Positions 7,894 to 16,749 of a DNA stretch of 43,127 bases are shown here, piece after piece. A program made the position numbers and the translations under genes. This DNA comes from Dehalococcoidia bacterium (GTDB taxonomy: Bacteria > Chloroflexota > Dehalococcoidia > UBA2979). The stretch's first letter is position 1, and the number at the start of each line of letters is the position of its first letter. The stretch lies in contig JANQNP010000124.1 in assembly GCA_028279505.1 (NCBI GenBank), positions 1-43,127 of the forward strand, written 5' to 3'. The notes under the pieces were generated by a model. The model had not been told where the DNA came from, did no database searches, and saw only the letters and a program-made list of their open reading frames with translations.

Positions 7894-8634
7894 ATGGTGA
7901 CCGACCACGCCCCCACGCCCGGCTGGCAAACCGTCTCCGCCGTCTCCGACCATCTCCTCGCTGGGCTCGCCCGTCGCGAGGTCGGTCAGGGCGTCCGCCT
8001 CGTCGTCGAGGCCGGGCCGCTCGACCGCGTCGGCGCCCGCCGCTTCCGCGTCCTGCTCCGCAGCCGCGAGGTCGGCCTCACGGTCGAGCCCTTCGTCGCT
8101 GGCGTCCTCGACCTCGACCCACCGGCGGGCGCGCCATGGATCGAGGTCACCCGCTACCGCGCCCGCCTCCCGCTCGCCAACGGCGAGCAGGTCGAGGTGC
8201 CCGAGGGCATCGGCCTCCAGGTGATGGAAGCCCTCGCGGACCTCCTCCCACCCGGCGGCAGCCTCGTCGTCGAGTACGACTCACCCGCGCTGGCGATCAC
8301 GGCGCAGGCGCTCGCCGCCGGTGTCCCGCCGGCCGCGACCCCCCTCGGTGGCATGCTCTTCGTCGCCGGCTGCGGCTCCGCGATTCGCGACTGCGCCGCC
8401 AGCAGCGGCGGCCGCTCCGGACGCCGCGCGCTGCAGGGCTTCCGCTTCGATCCGGACAGCGATCGCGAGCAAGCGCGTGGAATCGCGATGCTCGAGGAGT
8501 TGGAGGCCTTCCTCTCCGCCTCCAGCGACCTGGACTGGCAGGTCCAGTCGCAGACCCGCCCGATCGCCGAAGCCACGATCACCGCGCTCCGTGCCCGCCA
8601 CGCGGTACCCGAGGGTCCGCTCCCCCCGCCTTAA
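7894..8634 (+). CDS. DUF1122-like protein
   Basis: The product is 246 residues of unknown function. The central part, MEALADLLPPGGSLVVEYDS followed by AITAQALAAGVPPAATPLG and later GRRALQGFRF, resembles my memory of the DUF1122 family, in which a conserved LPPGG...VEY and a GVPP..T.LG stretch precede a Gly-rich end. The assignment is by recall. TACCGT (7880-7885) ends 8 bases before the ATG and could be a -10 with a nearly leaderless transcript; no Shine-Dalgarno is visible. There is no signal peptide or membrane segment, and no catalytic motif I can name. Confidence 0.65.
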   Translation: MVTDHAPTPGWQTVSAVSDHLLAGLARREVGQGVRLVVEAGPLDRVGARRFRVLLRSREVGLTVEPFVAGVLDLDPPAGAPWIEVTRYRARLPLANGEQVEVPEGIGLQVMEALADLLPPGGSLVVEYDSPALAITAQALAAGVPPAATPLGGMLFVAGCGSAIRDCAASSGGRSGRRALQGFRFDPDSDREQARGIAMLEELEAFLSASSDLDWQVQSQTRPIAEATITALRARHAVPEGPLPPP

Positions 8635-8787
8635 CCGACTCTTACGGAGCGTTTACCCACCGACCACCCTCGAGCGGCGATGGTATCTTCGGTCCGCCTC
8701 AACCCGTGGCGCCCCGGCCGGCCGCACCCGCGGTCCTGGTTCCGAGGAAGCCGAAACCGGGCCGGTCACGGCCCCGGAAGCGAGCAC

Positions 8788-9747
8788 ATGGTCCTCTCGG
8801 TCGACGGCATCGCGACCCCGGTTCAGGGCATCGACGACCCGGCGCTCGGCCGCGTCGTCGCCGCGATCGTCGCCGCGTCGCGCGACGTCGCCACCCACGT
8901 CCGCGCCGGCGCGCTGCTGGAGATGCCCGACACCGACGGCGCCCAGAACGTGCACGGTGAGGTCGTGCACGCCCTCGACATCCTCGGCACGGAGCGCTTC
9001 GTCGAAGCGTTCGACGACAGCGACGCGGTCGCCGGGCTGGTCTGCGAGGAGCTCGAAGAGCCCAAGTTCTTCGACCCGACCGAAACCGCCGGCTCTTATC
9101 TCTGCGTCCTCGACCCGATCGACGGCACCTCCAACGCCGACATCGCCATCACGATCGGCTCCATCTTTGGCGTCTTCCCGACGCCGGCGGGCGTGCCCCT
9201 CGAGGGCGAACAGCCCTTCCTCCGCCCCGGCACCGACCTCGTCGCCGCCGGCTACGTGCTCTACGGCTCCAACACGGTGCTCGTCCTCGCGACCGAGGGC
9301 CTCGTCCAGGAGTTCACGCTCGACGCCGCCGGCGGCGAGTTCCACCTCACCCGCGAGAACATCCAGATCCCGGACGACTGTCCCTACTACAGCGTGAACC
9401 AGGGCTACGCCGACCGCTGGGACCCGGCCGTGCGACGCGCCGTCGACGTCGCGCGCGAGGGACGCTCGCTCCGCTACGTCGGATCGCTCGTCTCCGACTT
9501 CCACCGCGATCTCATCCGCGGCGGCGTCTTCCTCTACCCCGCCGACGCCAGCAGCCCCAACGGCAAGATCCGCGTCCTCTACGAGGCCGGCGTGTTCGCG
9601 TTCATCGTCGCGCAGGCGGGCGGCGCCGCCAGCACCGGCAGCGGCCCCGTCATCGACCTCGTCCCCAGCGCGGTCCACGAGCGGACGCCGCTCTTCGTGG
9701 GCAACGCAAACGCCGTCGAGGCGATCGACCTGGCGCTCCGCGGCTAG
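8788..9747 (+). CDS. fbp: Fructose-1,6-bisphosphatase, class I type
   Basis: The product is 319 residues. It hydrolyses fructose-1,6-bisphosphate to fructose-6-phosphate in gluconeogenesis or the Calvin cycle. The metal-binding motif is CVLDPIDGTSNADIAITIGS (usual form DPLDGSSN). Further family blocks are KFFDPTETAGSY, a substrate region SVNQGYADRWDPAVRR, YVGSLVSDFHRDLIRGGVFLYP, and the terminal GGAASTGSGPVIDL. The start at 8788 was chosen for GGAAG 7 bases upstream; 36 extra residues before it are Pro/Arg-rich and non-conserved. A divergent FBP aldolase/phosphatase homologue follows 44 bases later. Confidence 0.92.
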   Translation: MVLSVDGIATPVQGIDDPALGRVVAAIVAASRDVATHVRAGALLEMPDTDGAQNVHGEVVHALDILGTERFVEAFDDSDAVAGLVCEELEEPKFFDPTETAGSYLCVLDPIDGTSNADIAITIGSIFGVFPTPAGVPLEGEQPFLRPGTDLVAAGYVLYGSNTVLVLATEGLVQEFTLDAAGGEFHLTRENIQIPDDCPYYSVNQGYADRWDPAVRRAVDVAREGRSLRYVGSLVSDFHRDLIRGGVFLYPADASSPNGKIRVLYEAGVFAFIVAQAGGAASTGSGPVIDLVPSAVHERTPLFVGNANAVEAIDLALRG

Positions 9748-9791
9748 TCTCCCCGCGAGACCTTCCCAACGACACCCGGAGCGGAGCCGAC

Positions 9792-10817
9792 GTGCGAACC
9801 ACCCTCACCGCGGTGTCCACCGTCACCGGACGGCCCGCCGCCGTCCTCGCCCGCCTCGCCCTCGCCGTCGCGGCCGACGATCTGCTCGACGCGCAGGTGC
9901 GCACGCTCGGCACCGGCCTCTGGCTGCTGCTCACCCACTCCCGAGGTGAGAGCGACGGCGACGTCCACCGCATCGCCTGGGAGGCGCTCGACGCCGGCTC
10001 GCCCGGCGACTTCGGCGTCGACGGCTTCCCCGGCCGCCTCGAGGGCTGCGGCGCCAGCGTCGTCGAACTCTCGTTTGACGAGCGCCCCAGCGAGGCTCTG
10101 ATCGCCTTCGCCGGTGCGGGCACTGCCACCGGCGCGTTCAACCTCCCGCTGTTCCGCACCTTCGCCGACCCGTTCAACACCGCCGGTCTCGTGCTCTCCG
10201 ACGCGCTCAACCAGGGCAGCTCCTTCGAGGTTCACGACTCCCTCGAGCGCCGCAAGGCCGTGTTCAACACCCCCGAGGAGCTCTACGACCTGCTCGCCTA
10301 CATCGGCTCGCCCGGCCGCTTCGCGGTGAAGCGCGTGATCCCGAGGGCGACCAGCAACGTCGCCGCAGCCGCCTCGACCGATCGCATCGCCGAGGTCGCC
10401 GGCATGGCGGGCCACCAGAACCCGCTCGCGATCGTCCGCTGCGAGGGCGATCTCCCCACCGTCGGCGAGGCGCTCGAACCCTTCGCGATGCCCGCCCTCG
10501 TCGAGGGCTTCGCCCGCGGCTCGCACCTCGGCCCCTGGATGCCGGTCGCGCTCGATGACGCCGCGCCCGGCCGCTTCGACGGCCCGCCACGCGCCGTCGC
10601 GCTGGCCTTCGAGGTCACGGACGGCAAGCTCGAGGGCCCGCGCGACCTCTTCGCCGACCCCTCGTTCGACCGCGCTCGCGAGGAGGCGAACCGCCTCGCC
10701 GACCTGCTACGCCGCCAGGGCCCCTTCGAGCCGCACCGCCTCCCGCTCGACGAGCAGGAGCAGGCCGAGCTGCCCGCCGCCACCGCCCGCACGCAGTCGC
10801 GCTGGGTCGACGCCTAG
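9792..10817 (+). CDS. Degenerate fructose-bisphosphate aldolase/phosphatase homologue
   Basis: The product is 341 residues. Its C-terminal two thirds clearly match the archaeal-type bifunctional FBP aldolase/phosphatase: FNLPLFRTFADPFNTAGLVL, EELYDLLAYIGSPGRF, VGEALEPFAMPALV, GSHLGPWMPV, RFDGPPR, and GPFEPHRL near the end. The N-terminal third is diverged: the metal-binding IKAD(I/V)G block near residue 11 is absent (AVSTVTGRP), the VGDD metal pair reads LGTG, the AGQDLLS block is missing, and ADKTEPG reads AGAGTATG, removing a metal Asp and a Lys. The Schiff-base region RVYRK is RVIPR. Family residue roles are from memory. The protein is probably not a normal FBPase; it may be regulatory or bind a related sugar phosphate. 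GTG start, GGAG 5 bases upstream. Confidence 0.85.
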   Translation: MRTTLTAVSTVTGRPAAVLARLALAVAADDLLDAQVRTLGTGLWLLLTHSRGESDGDVHRIAWEALDAGSPGDFGVDGFPGRLEGCGASVVELSFDERPSEALIAFAGAGTATGAFNLPLFRTFADPFNTAGLVLSDALNQGSSFEVHDSLERRKAVFNTPEELYDLLAYIGSPGRFAVKRVIPRATSNVAAAASTDRIAEVAGMAGHQNPLAIVRCEGDLPTVGEALEPFAMPALVEGFARGSHLGPWMPVALDDAAPGRFDGPPRAVALAFEVTDGKLEGPRDLFADPSFDRAREEANRLADLLRRQGPFEPHRLPLDEQEQAELPAATARTQSRWVDA

Positions 10818-10904
10818 CCCTCGCCTCGCTCCGCCCGCCGCAGACGGCAGTACCATCCCCTCGCGATCGGGGCCGCGGCACGTGTGCCTCGAGAAGGGGT
10901 GACC

Positions 10905-11786
10905 ATGCCAACCGCCGACATCAACGGCACCGAGATCTACTACGAGACCCACGGGAGCGGCTTCCCGCTCGTCTTCGTCCACGGTGGCTACGGCGGCCTC
11001 GGCACCGGCGCCGCCCCCTCGAATCCCGACTGGCTCGACCAGTTCACCGACGACTTCGAGGTGATCCTCTACGACCGCCGCTCCTCCGGCCGCTCCGGCT
11101 TCCCCGAGGGCGAGCACACCATGGAGCAGTTCGCGACCGACGTTGCCGAGCTCCTCAAGCACCTCGGCCACGAGCGCGCGCACGTCTGGGGCACCTCGGC
11201 CGGCGGCCCGATCACGATCCAGTTCGGCCTCTCCTACCCGCAGATGGCGGCCAGCCTCGTCGTCACCGACACCGCCCCCTGGCTCACCGAGGACGAGGAG
11301 ATCAAGGCCCGCCTCCGCGAGCGCATCGCCGTCCTCGAAGCTGACGGCGGCGACGCCGCCTACGCCGCCCGCCGCGAGAGCGGCACCGTCGGCCTCCAGC
11401 TCTTCGCCGCCTCGCGCCCCGCCGCCGACGAGGCCGAGAAGCAGCAACGCGAGGAGCGTGCCGCGGCGATCCGCGCCCAGCTCGCCGCGATCCCACGCGA
11501 GGTCCGAATCGCCAAGTACGCAGGCGAGCTCCGCACCTACGGCGCCTACGTCGACTGGGACGCCACGCCCACCTTCGGAAGCCTCGCGATGCCGGTCCTC
11601 GTCATCTATGGGACAGGCGACACGGTGTTCCCGAACGTCGACTGGGCCTCGCTCGCGGCCGGCCACGACCAGATCACCTACCGCGAGTACCCGGGCGCGG
11701 AGCACGGGATCACCGGCGCCCACCCGGAGGCGCTCGATGAGATCCGCGACTTCGTCCGCCAGCACACCCCGGCGATGGCCGGCTAA
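10905..11786 (+). CDS. Alpha/beta-fold hydrolase
   Basis: The product is 293 residues. The alpha/beta hydrolase landmarks are present: an oxyanion-hole HGG (LVFVHGGYGG), the nucleophile elbow GTSAGG with Ser in GxSxG, the acid in VIYGTGDTVFP and the final His in GAEHGITGAHP. The N-terminus MPTADINGTEIYYETHGSG is typical of small cytosolic hydrolases in the haloperoxidase/esterase group. No lid motif identifies the substrate. AAGGGGTG lies 4 bases before the ATG and supports the start over an upstream GTG. The gene ends 18 bases before the convergent coiled-coil gene. Confidence 0.9.
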   Translation: MPTADINGTEIYYETHGSGFPLVFVHGGYGGLGTGAAPSNPDWLDQFTDDFEVILYDRRSSGRSGFPEGEHTMEQFATDVAELLKHLGHERAHVWGTSAGGPITIQFGLSYPQMAASLVVTDTAPWLTEDEEIKARLRERIAVLEADGGDAAYAARRESGTVGLQLFAASRPAADEAEKQQREERAAAIRAQLAAIPREVRIAKYAGELRTYGAYVDWDATPTFGSLAMPVLVIYGTGDTVFPNVDWASLAAGHDQITYREYPGAEHGITGAHPEALDEIRDFVRQHTPAMAG

Positions 11787-11804
11787 AGGGCTGCGGTCGG
11801 TCGA

Positions 11805-14378
11805 CTACTCGAGCGCGGAGATGAACCAGCCGATCGCGACCGCGTTCCGCAGCAACCACACCTGGTTGTAGTCGTCCGCGGTCCCCGCCAGCGGCGGGTC
11901 GCACAAGCCGAACACCGTGAACAGGTGTGGCTCGCCGCTCGTGATCCAGAACTGCTGCTCGTAGACGTCGTCGCCTAGCGTCAGCCGCCCGTTCTCGTGC
12001 GGGCGCTCAACCGCGTTCCCCGGTGGCGGCATCGTCAGCGAGGTCACCGGTAACGACCGCGCTTCCGCGTCGATGCCCGTGACCAACCAGGCGGTGGCGC
12101 CGATCGGGCGCTGGTTCCACCACAGCCGCGAATCCTGCGCATACTCCTCGCCGCGAGCGCTGGTGAGCTTCTGGATCAGTACCGCGATCTCCGTCGTCTC
12201 GGGGGGCATCTCCCCCCACTCGAATCGCGGCGTCGCGAAACCCGTCTCCTGTCCGTTAGTCCGCGTGTACGCAGCGGGGATCGCCGGCTGCACGTCCGGG
12301 CTGCTCAGCTGCACGATGTCCTGCCGCGCGTGCGCCGTCTCGCACGCACCGGCCGCCGCCGTCGCCGCCGGCTCGTTCGCGTTCGACGCCGCCGGAGCGC
12401 CGCTGCCCTCGAAGGCATCGCTCGTCCCGACGAAGTCGCCGCCGTTCGCATCCACGGTGAGTTCCAGCTCGTCCGAGGAGAACGTCCCCCGGTACTCCTG
12501 GATCGTCCGGAGCGAGACCGTCGCCCCGTTCGGCGCCGCATAGCCGGTCACGTCGAACACCAGCGTCCCGCCGTCGGTCCACCCCGAGGTCACCCCCATC
12601 CCCGAGGGCGGGTCGGACAGCTTCGAGCTGCCGTCCTCGCGCAGCAGGATGTTGTGGATCTGCCCGTCGTCGGGCGGCCGGATCAGGATGTCCGCCTCGA
12701 GCTCCTCCCCCGCGATCCCGGTCAGACTGCGCGCGTCCCCGGCGAAGCTCAGCGTGATCCGCGTGCGGTTGCCGCCCGCATCGACCTCCACCTGCATCTC
12801 GGTCACGTCGGCGGCCGCGTTCGGACTCTCGATCGGGTCGAAGTCATCCCACGTTCGCACGAGATCCCCGGTTCCGTCCGCCACCGCAAATCGCTCGACG
12901 CTCGAGCCCCCGCCGCCCGTCTCGCCGCCACCGCTCGTGGGGCCATCGTCACCGCCCCCGCCGAACACCACGACGACGCCGACCATCGCCATCGCGAGGA
13001 TCCCCCCGCCACCACCGATCACGATCCGGCGCGGGAACCCGAAGATCGCCGATGACGACACCTCGACGGGCTCTTTCTGAGGACTCTCGACCGCCTCGCC
13101 CGGGGCTGGCTCGCTCGGGGCCGGCGTCTGCGTCGCGCCCTCCTCCGCGGGCAGCGCGAACTGTGGGTACATGATCTCCAGGTAGCGCAGGTCCTCGTCC
13201 GTGAACCCCTGCTCCTGGTTCGCGTACTGACCGAGCTGCTGGAGCCGCGACTTCATGCAGTCGTCGTACGGCTGTCGCGCTGCGTCCCAGTTGGCCTGCG
13301 CCTCGTCGTACCTCGACCGCGCGGCGGCCTGATCCGCTTCGCGAGCCCGCAGCGTCTCTAGCGCACGGTCCGCCGCTGCTGCTGTGCTCCTGGCGCTCGC
13401 CTCCGCCGCGCCGACGTCGAACCTGGCCCGGCCCGACCCGGTCGCCGTTTCGAGGTCGATCGCCGCGGCTTCCGCCTCGGCGGCGGCCGCGTCGTAGTTC
13501 GCCTGAGCGAGTGAGCGGGCATCGTCCGCCTGTTCGAGCGCGCGCCAGGCGTCGTCGCGCGCCCTGAGTTCTGGAGCGTCGGCGGGCGGCATCAGCTCCT
13601 GGCAGTCGCGCATCGCGGCACGCACCGCGATGTCCACCTCCGTCATCTGATCGTCCGGGATCGCCGTACGCCGTTCCTCGGCGATGTCGACCAGCTCGTT
13701 CACCCTCCGGTCGATCTCCAGCTGGATCGCCTGCAGGCGCTGCTGGCGGATCTCGTGACCGCTCCGCGCGTGGTTGTACATGGTGGTGCCGGGGAACAGC
13801 TGTGCCCATATGCGCTGCAGTGAGCGCTGCGTCGCCTGGATCTTCCCGACCGAGAGCGCGATCTGCTTGATCGCCTCAGCGTAGATCTGGAAGAACGCGC
13901 CGAGCCCCGGAATGCGATCGATCAGCGGCCCGAGTTGGTCGACAACGCTCTCCAACGTCTCGGCCAGCGCCTCGATCTGCTCTTCGGCCGAGGCCTCGCT
14001 CTTCTCGAGTCCCGTCTGCAGGAGTTCGATCGCCTGCTCCAGCGGCTCCAGCGTCTCGTTCACGTTCTCGAGCGCGCCCGCGAACTCCTCGAGGCCGGAC
14101 CCGACCCCCTCGGTGAGCTCCTTCACCTTCGGATCGTTGACGATCTCCTTGATCTCGCCGCCGAGGTTCTCGAGCTTCTCGGCGTACTCTCCGAGCTTCT
14201 CCTTGACCGCCTCCGCGTCGCCGCCCGTCTCTTCCAGCACCTGGCGCAGCTCTTTGATCGCAGCGTTGGTCTGCGTGACCTCCTCGATCACCGGCATGTC
14301 CGCCGCGAGTTCGTCGCGGAGTTCGGTGAGCGCCTTGAGATTGCCTTCGAGTTCCTTCACGTGAAGATCGCTGGTCAT
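11805..14378 (-). CDS. Coiled-coil membrane protein with PEBP-like outer domain
   Basis: The product is 857 residues. Residues 1-~190 are Glu/Leu/Lys-rich heptads with the look of a long coiled coil; ~210-390 are a second helical region rich in Ala, Glu and Arg. A Pro/Glu linker (410-440) leads to one membrane span (about 452-474) flanked by Arg and a Gly-rich stretch. Outside follow a beta-rich domain (495-650) and a C-terminal domain (about 698-830) resembling the phosphatidylethanolamine-binding (YbhB/YbcL) fold: PAIPAAYTR, TPRFEWGEMPPETTEIAVLI, TAWLVTGIDAEARSLP and LFTVFGLCDPPL. Topology is in-to-out by the positive-inside rule. ATG 14378 has GAGG 9 bases upstream; the ATG at 14387 overlaps that site. 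I know no characterised protein with this layout. Confidence 0.88.
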   Translation of the reverse strand: MTSDLHVKELEGNLKALTELRDELAADMPVIEEVTQTNAAIKELRQVLEETGGDAEAVKEKLGEYAEKLENLGGEIKEIVNDPKVKELTEGVGSGLEEFAGALENVNETLEPLEQAIELLQTGLEKSEASAEEQIEALAETLESVVDQLGPLIDRIPGLGAFFQIYAEAIKQIALSVGKIQATQRSLQRIWAQLFPGTTMYNHARSGHEIRQQRLQAIQLEIDRRVNELVDIAEERRTAIPDDQMTEVDIAVRAAMRDCQELMPPADAPELRARDDAWRALEQADDARSLAQANYDAAAAEAEAAAIDLETATGSGRARFDVGAAEASARSTAAAADRALETLRAREADQAAARSRYDEAQANWDAARQPYDDCMKSRLQQLGQYANQEQGFTDEDLRYLEIMYPQFALPAEEGATQTPAPSEPAPGEAVESPQKEPVEVSSSAIFGFPRRIVIGGGGGILAMAMVGVVVVFGGGGDDGPTSGGGETGGGGSSVERFAVADGTGDLVRTWDDFDPIESPNAAADVTEMQVEVDAGGNRTRITLSFAGDARSLTGIAGEELEADILIRPPDDGQIHNILLREDGSSKLSDPPSGMGVTSGWTDGGTLVFDVTGYAAPNGATVSLRTIQEYRGTFSSDELELTVDANGGDFVGTSDAFEGSGAPAASNANEPAATAAAGACETAHARQDIVQLSSPDVQPAIPAAYTRTNGQETGFATPRFEWGEMPPETTEIAVLIQKLTSARGEEYAQDSRLWWNQRPIGATAWLVTGIDAEARSLPVTSLTMPPPGNAVERPHENGRLTLGDDVYEQQFWITSGEPHLFTVFGLCDPPLAGTADDYNQVWLLRNAVAIGWFISALE

Positions 14379-14572
14379 ACGTTCCATCCTCGGACACGCC
14401 GGCACTGTACTCCTGCCGACCGGTCTCACCCGTGAAGGCACCTTGATCGAGGGCGCCCGCCGCCGACCTGGGCGCGAGCACAGCCCTCCGAGGCCCCGCG
14501 CCCTCCCGCTTGCACCCGCCTCGGCGTCCCCCGACTATCTGCTCCCACCCGTCGCCCACCCCGAGTAGCCCC

Positions 14573-15181
14573 ATGACCGACGCCCCCCGCCTCGTCGTCG
14601 CCACCGGCAATCCCGGCAAGCTGCGCGAGATCCGAGGCCTCCTCGAACCGACCGGCTGGCAGGCGCTCAGCCTCGCCGAGGCCGGCGTCGACAGCGCCGA
14701 GGTCGTCGAGACCGGCCGCTCCTACCTCGAGAACGCCGTCGCCAAGGCCAGCGCCGTCGCCCACGTCTCCGGCCTGCCCGCGCTCGCGGACGACTCCGGC
14801 CTCGAGGTGGACGCGCTCGGCGGCCGGCCCGGCGTCACCTCCGCCCGCTACGGCGGCCCGCTGCTGACGGACCAGCAGCGCGGCGCCCGCCTGCTGCAAG
14901 CGCTCGAGGGCGTCCCACGCGCCCGCCGCCGCGCTCGCTTCCGCGCGATCGTCGTGCTCGCCCTCCCCGGCGGCGAGCGCCACGTCCGCGAGGGCATCCT
15001 CGAAGGGCGCATCGCTGAGACGCCGCGCGGCGAGAACGGCTTCGGCTACGACCCCGTCTTCGAGATCGCCGACGGCCGCACGCTCGCCGAGATCGGCGAA
15101 GAAAAGCAGCAGCTCAGCCACCGATCCCGCGCGCTTCGTGCGATGATGGGCGTGCTGGGGGTGTTGCATGGCCGTGCATGA
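14573..15181 (+). CDS. rdgB: Non-canonical purine NTP pyrophosphatase (RdgB/HAM1)
   Basis: The product is 202 residues, usual for the family. It hydrolyses dITP, ITP and XTP to monophosphates and keeps deaminated purines out of nucleic acids. Signature blocks are VVATGNPGKLREI at the N-terminus, ALADDSGLEVDALGGRPGV, SARYGG and GENGFGYDPVF. The ATG at 14573 starts just before the first conserved strand. The last 14 bases overlap the moaA start, so moaA is probably translationally coupled to it. A TATC-containing -10-like sequence (GACTATCT) lies about 35 bases upstream, without a convincing -35. Confidence 0.93.
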   Translation: MTDAPRLVVATGNPGKLREIRGLLEPTGWQALSLAEAGVDSAEVVETGRSYLENAVAKASAVAHVSGLPALADDSGLEVDALGGRPGVTSARYGGPLLTDQQRGARLLQALEGVPRARRRARFRAIVVLALPGGERHVREGILEGRIAETPRGENGFGYDPVFEIADGRTLAEIGEEKQQLSHRSRALRAMMGVLGVLHGRA

Positions 15182-16241
15182 CGGTCACCTCGACCTCGAC
15201 GGGCTCGAGGCCGGCGCGCCGGGATCGGCCGCACTGACCGATCGCTTCGGCCGGCCGCTGCATGACCTCCGCATCTCCGTCACCGACCGCTGCAACTTCC
15301 GCTGCCAGTACTGCATGCCGAAGGAGATCTTCGGCCCCGACTTCGCGTTCCTCCCGAGGAACGAGATCCTCAGCTTCGAGGAGATCGAGCGCGTCGCCCG
15401 CATCGCCGCGAGCCTCGGCGTGCGCAAGTTCCGCCTCACCGGCGGCGAGCCGCTGCTCCGCGCCGAGCTGCCGAAGCTGATCGAGATGATCTCCGCGATC
15501 CCCGACACCGAGATCGCCCTCACCACCAACGCGACGCTGCTCGCCTCCCAGGCCGAGGCGCTCGCCACCGCCGGCCTCGACCGCGTCACCGTCAGCCTCG
15601 ACTCGATCGACGACGCCGTCTTCCGCTCGATGAACGACATGGACTTCCCGGTCGCGATGGTCCTCGAGGGCATCGACGCCGCGACCGCGGCCGGCCTCGG
15701 CCCGGTCAAGGTCAACGCCGTCGTCCGCAAGGGCGTGAACGATCACACCCTCATCGACCTCGCCCGCCACTTCCGAGGCAGCGACCACATCGTCCGTTTC
15801 ATCGAGTTCATGGACGTCGGCAGCACCAACGGCTGGCGACTCGACGAAGTGCTGCCCGCTTCGGAGCTGGTCGCGCTGATCGACGCAGAGTTCCCGCTCG
15901 AGCCGGTCGACCCCAACTACGAGGGCGAGGTCGCCCAGCGCTACCGCTACCGTGACGGCGCGGGCGAGATCGGCTTCATCACCTCCGTCACCCAGCCGTT
16001 TTGCGGCAGTTGCTCCCGCGCCCGCATCTCCGCCGAGGGCCAGATCTACACCTGCCTCTTCGCGACCGAGGGCTCCGATCTCCGCTCGAAGCTCCGCGAC
16101 GGCACCAGCGACGAGGAGCTGACCACCCTCCTCGCCGGTATCTGGCGCGCGCGCACCGACCGCTACTCGGAGCTCCGCTCCGAGGCGACCGACGAACTCG
16201 GCGAGCGACCGCGCGTCGAGATGTCCTACATCGGCGGCTAG
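15168..16241 (+). CDS. moaA: GTP 3',8-cyclase MoaA
   Basis: The product is 357 residues. This radical-SAM enzyme makes 3',8-cyclo-GTP, the first step of molybdenum cofactor synthesis. The radical-SAM cluster motif is CNFRCQYC (CxxxCxxC), followed by the [10 protein letters not shown] block. The second, C-terminal 4Fe-4S site is [18 protein letters not shown] (CxxC-x13-C). The protein ends in Gly-Gly as in most MoaA, whose C-terminal tail enters the active site. The ATG at 15168 lies inside rdgB; this preserves about 25 residues before the first conserved strand ([18 protein letters not shown]). moaC follows after 4 bases. Confidence 0.95.
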   Translation: MAVHDGHLDLDGLEAGAPGSAALTDRFGRPLHDLRISVTDRCNFRCQYCMPKEIFGPDFAFLPRNEILSFEEIERVARIAASLGVRKFRLTGGEPLLRAELPKLIEMISAIPDTEIALTTNATLLASQAEALATAGLDRVTVSLDSIDDAVFRSMNDMDFPVAMVLEGIDAATAAGLGPVKVNAVVRKGVNDHTLIDLARHFRGSDHIVRFIEFMDVGSTNGWRLDEVLPASELVALIDAEFPLEPVDPNYEGEVAQRYRYRDGAGEIGFITSVTQPFCGSCSRARISAEGQIYTCLFATEGSDLRSKLRDGTSDEELTTLLAGIWRARTDRYSELRSEATDELGERPRVEMSYIGG

Positions 16242-16245
16242 CGCG

Positions 16246-16749
16246 ATGTCCGAGCCGCAATCAGAGCAGACCGAACTCTCCCACCTCGACGAGCGCGGCC
16301 ACGCGCGGATGGTCGACGTCTCCTCGAAGGACGTCACCGTGCGCGAGGCAACCGCCCGCGGCCGCGTGTTGATGCGCCCCGAGACGCTCGCCCGGATCGT
16401 CGAGGGCGAGCTGCCCAAGGGCGACGTCCTCGCAACCGCCCGCATCGCCGGCATCATGGCCGCCAAGCGCACCCACGACCTGATCCCGCTCTGCCACCCG
16501 CTCCCGCTCAGCGGCATCACCGTCGAGCTGACCCCTGCTCACGACCCCCCGGCGATCGAGGTCCAGGCGACCGTCCGCACCACCTCGCAGACCGGCGTCG
16601 AGATGGAGGCGCTGACCGCCGTTAGCGTCGCTGCCCTCACCGTCTACGACATGTGCAAGGCCGTCGAGCGCACGATGCAGATCAGCGATGTCCGCCTCGT
16701 CGCCAAGTCCGGCGGCCGCTCCGGCGACTATCGAGCAGACGAGGTCTGA
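16246..16749 (+). CDS. moaC: Cyclic pyranopterin monophosphate synthase MoaC
   Basis: The product is 167 residues. It converts 3',8-cyclo-GTP from MoaA into cyclic pyranopterin monophosphate. Conserved blocks are [22 protein letters not shown]-type helix with [46 protein letters not shown] and [11 protein letters not shown]. The catalytic Lys of the last loop is retained (AKSGG). The 3' end overlaps the convergent EamA gene by 22 bases, so there is no room for a separate terminator between them. Together with moaA it covers cPMP synthesis; other mo- genes are not in this window. Confidence 0.95.
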   Translation: MSEPQSEQTELSHLDERGHARMVDVSSKDVTVREATARGRVLMRPETLARIVEGELPKGDVLATARIAGIMAAKRTHDLIPLCHPLPLSGITVELTPAHDPPAIEVQATVRTTSQTGVEMEALTAVSVAALTVYDMCKAVERTMQISDVRLVAKSGGRSGDYRADEV

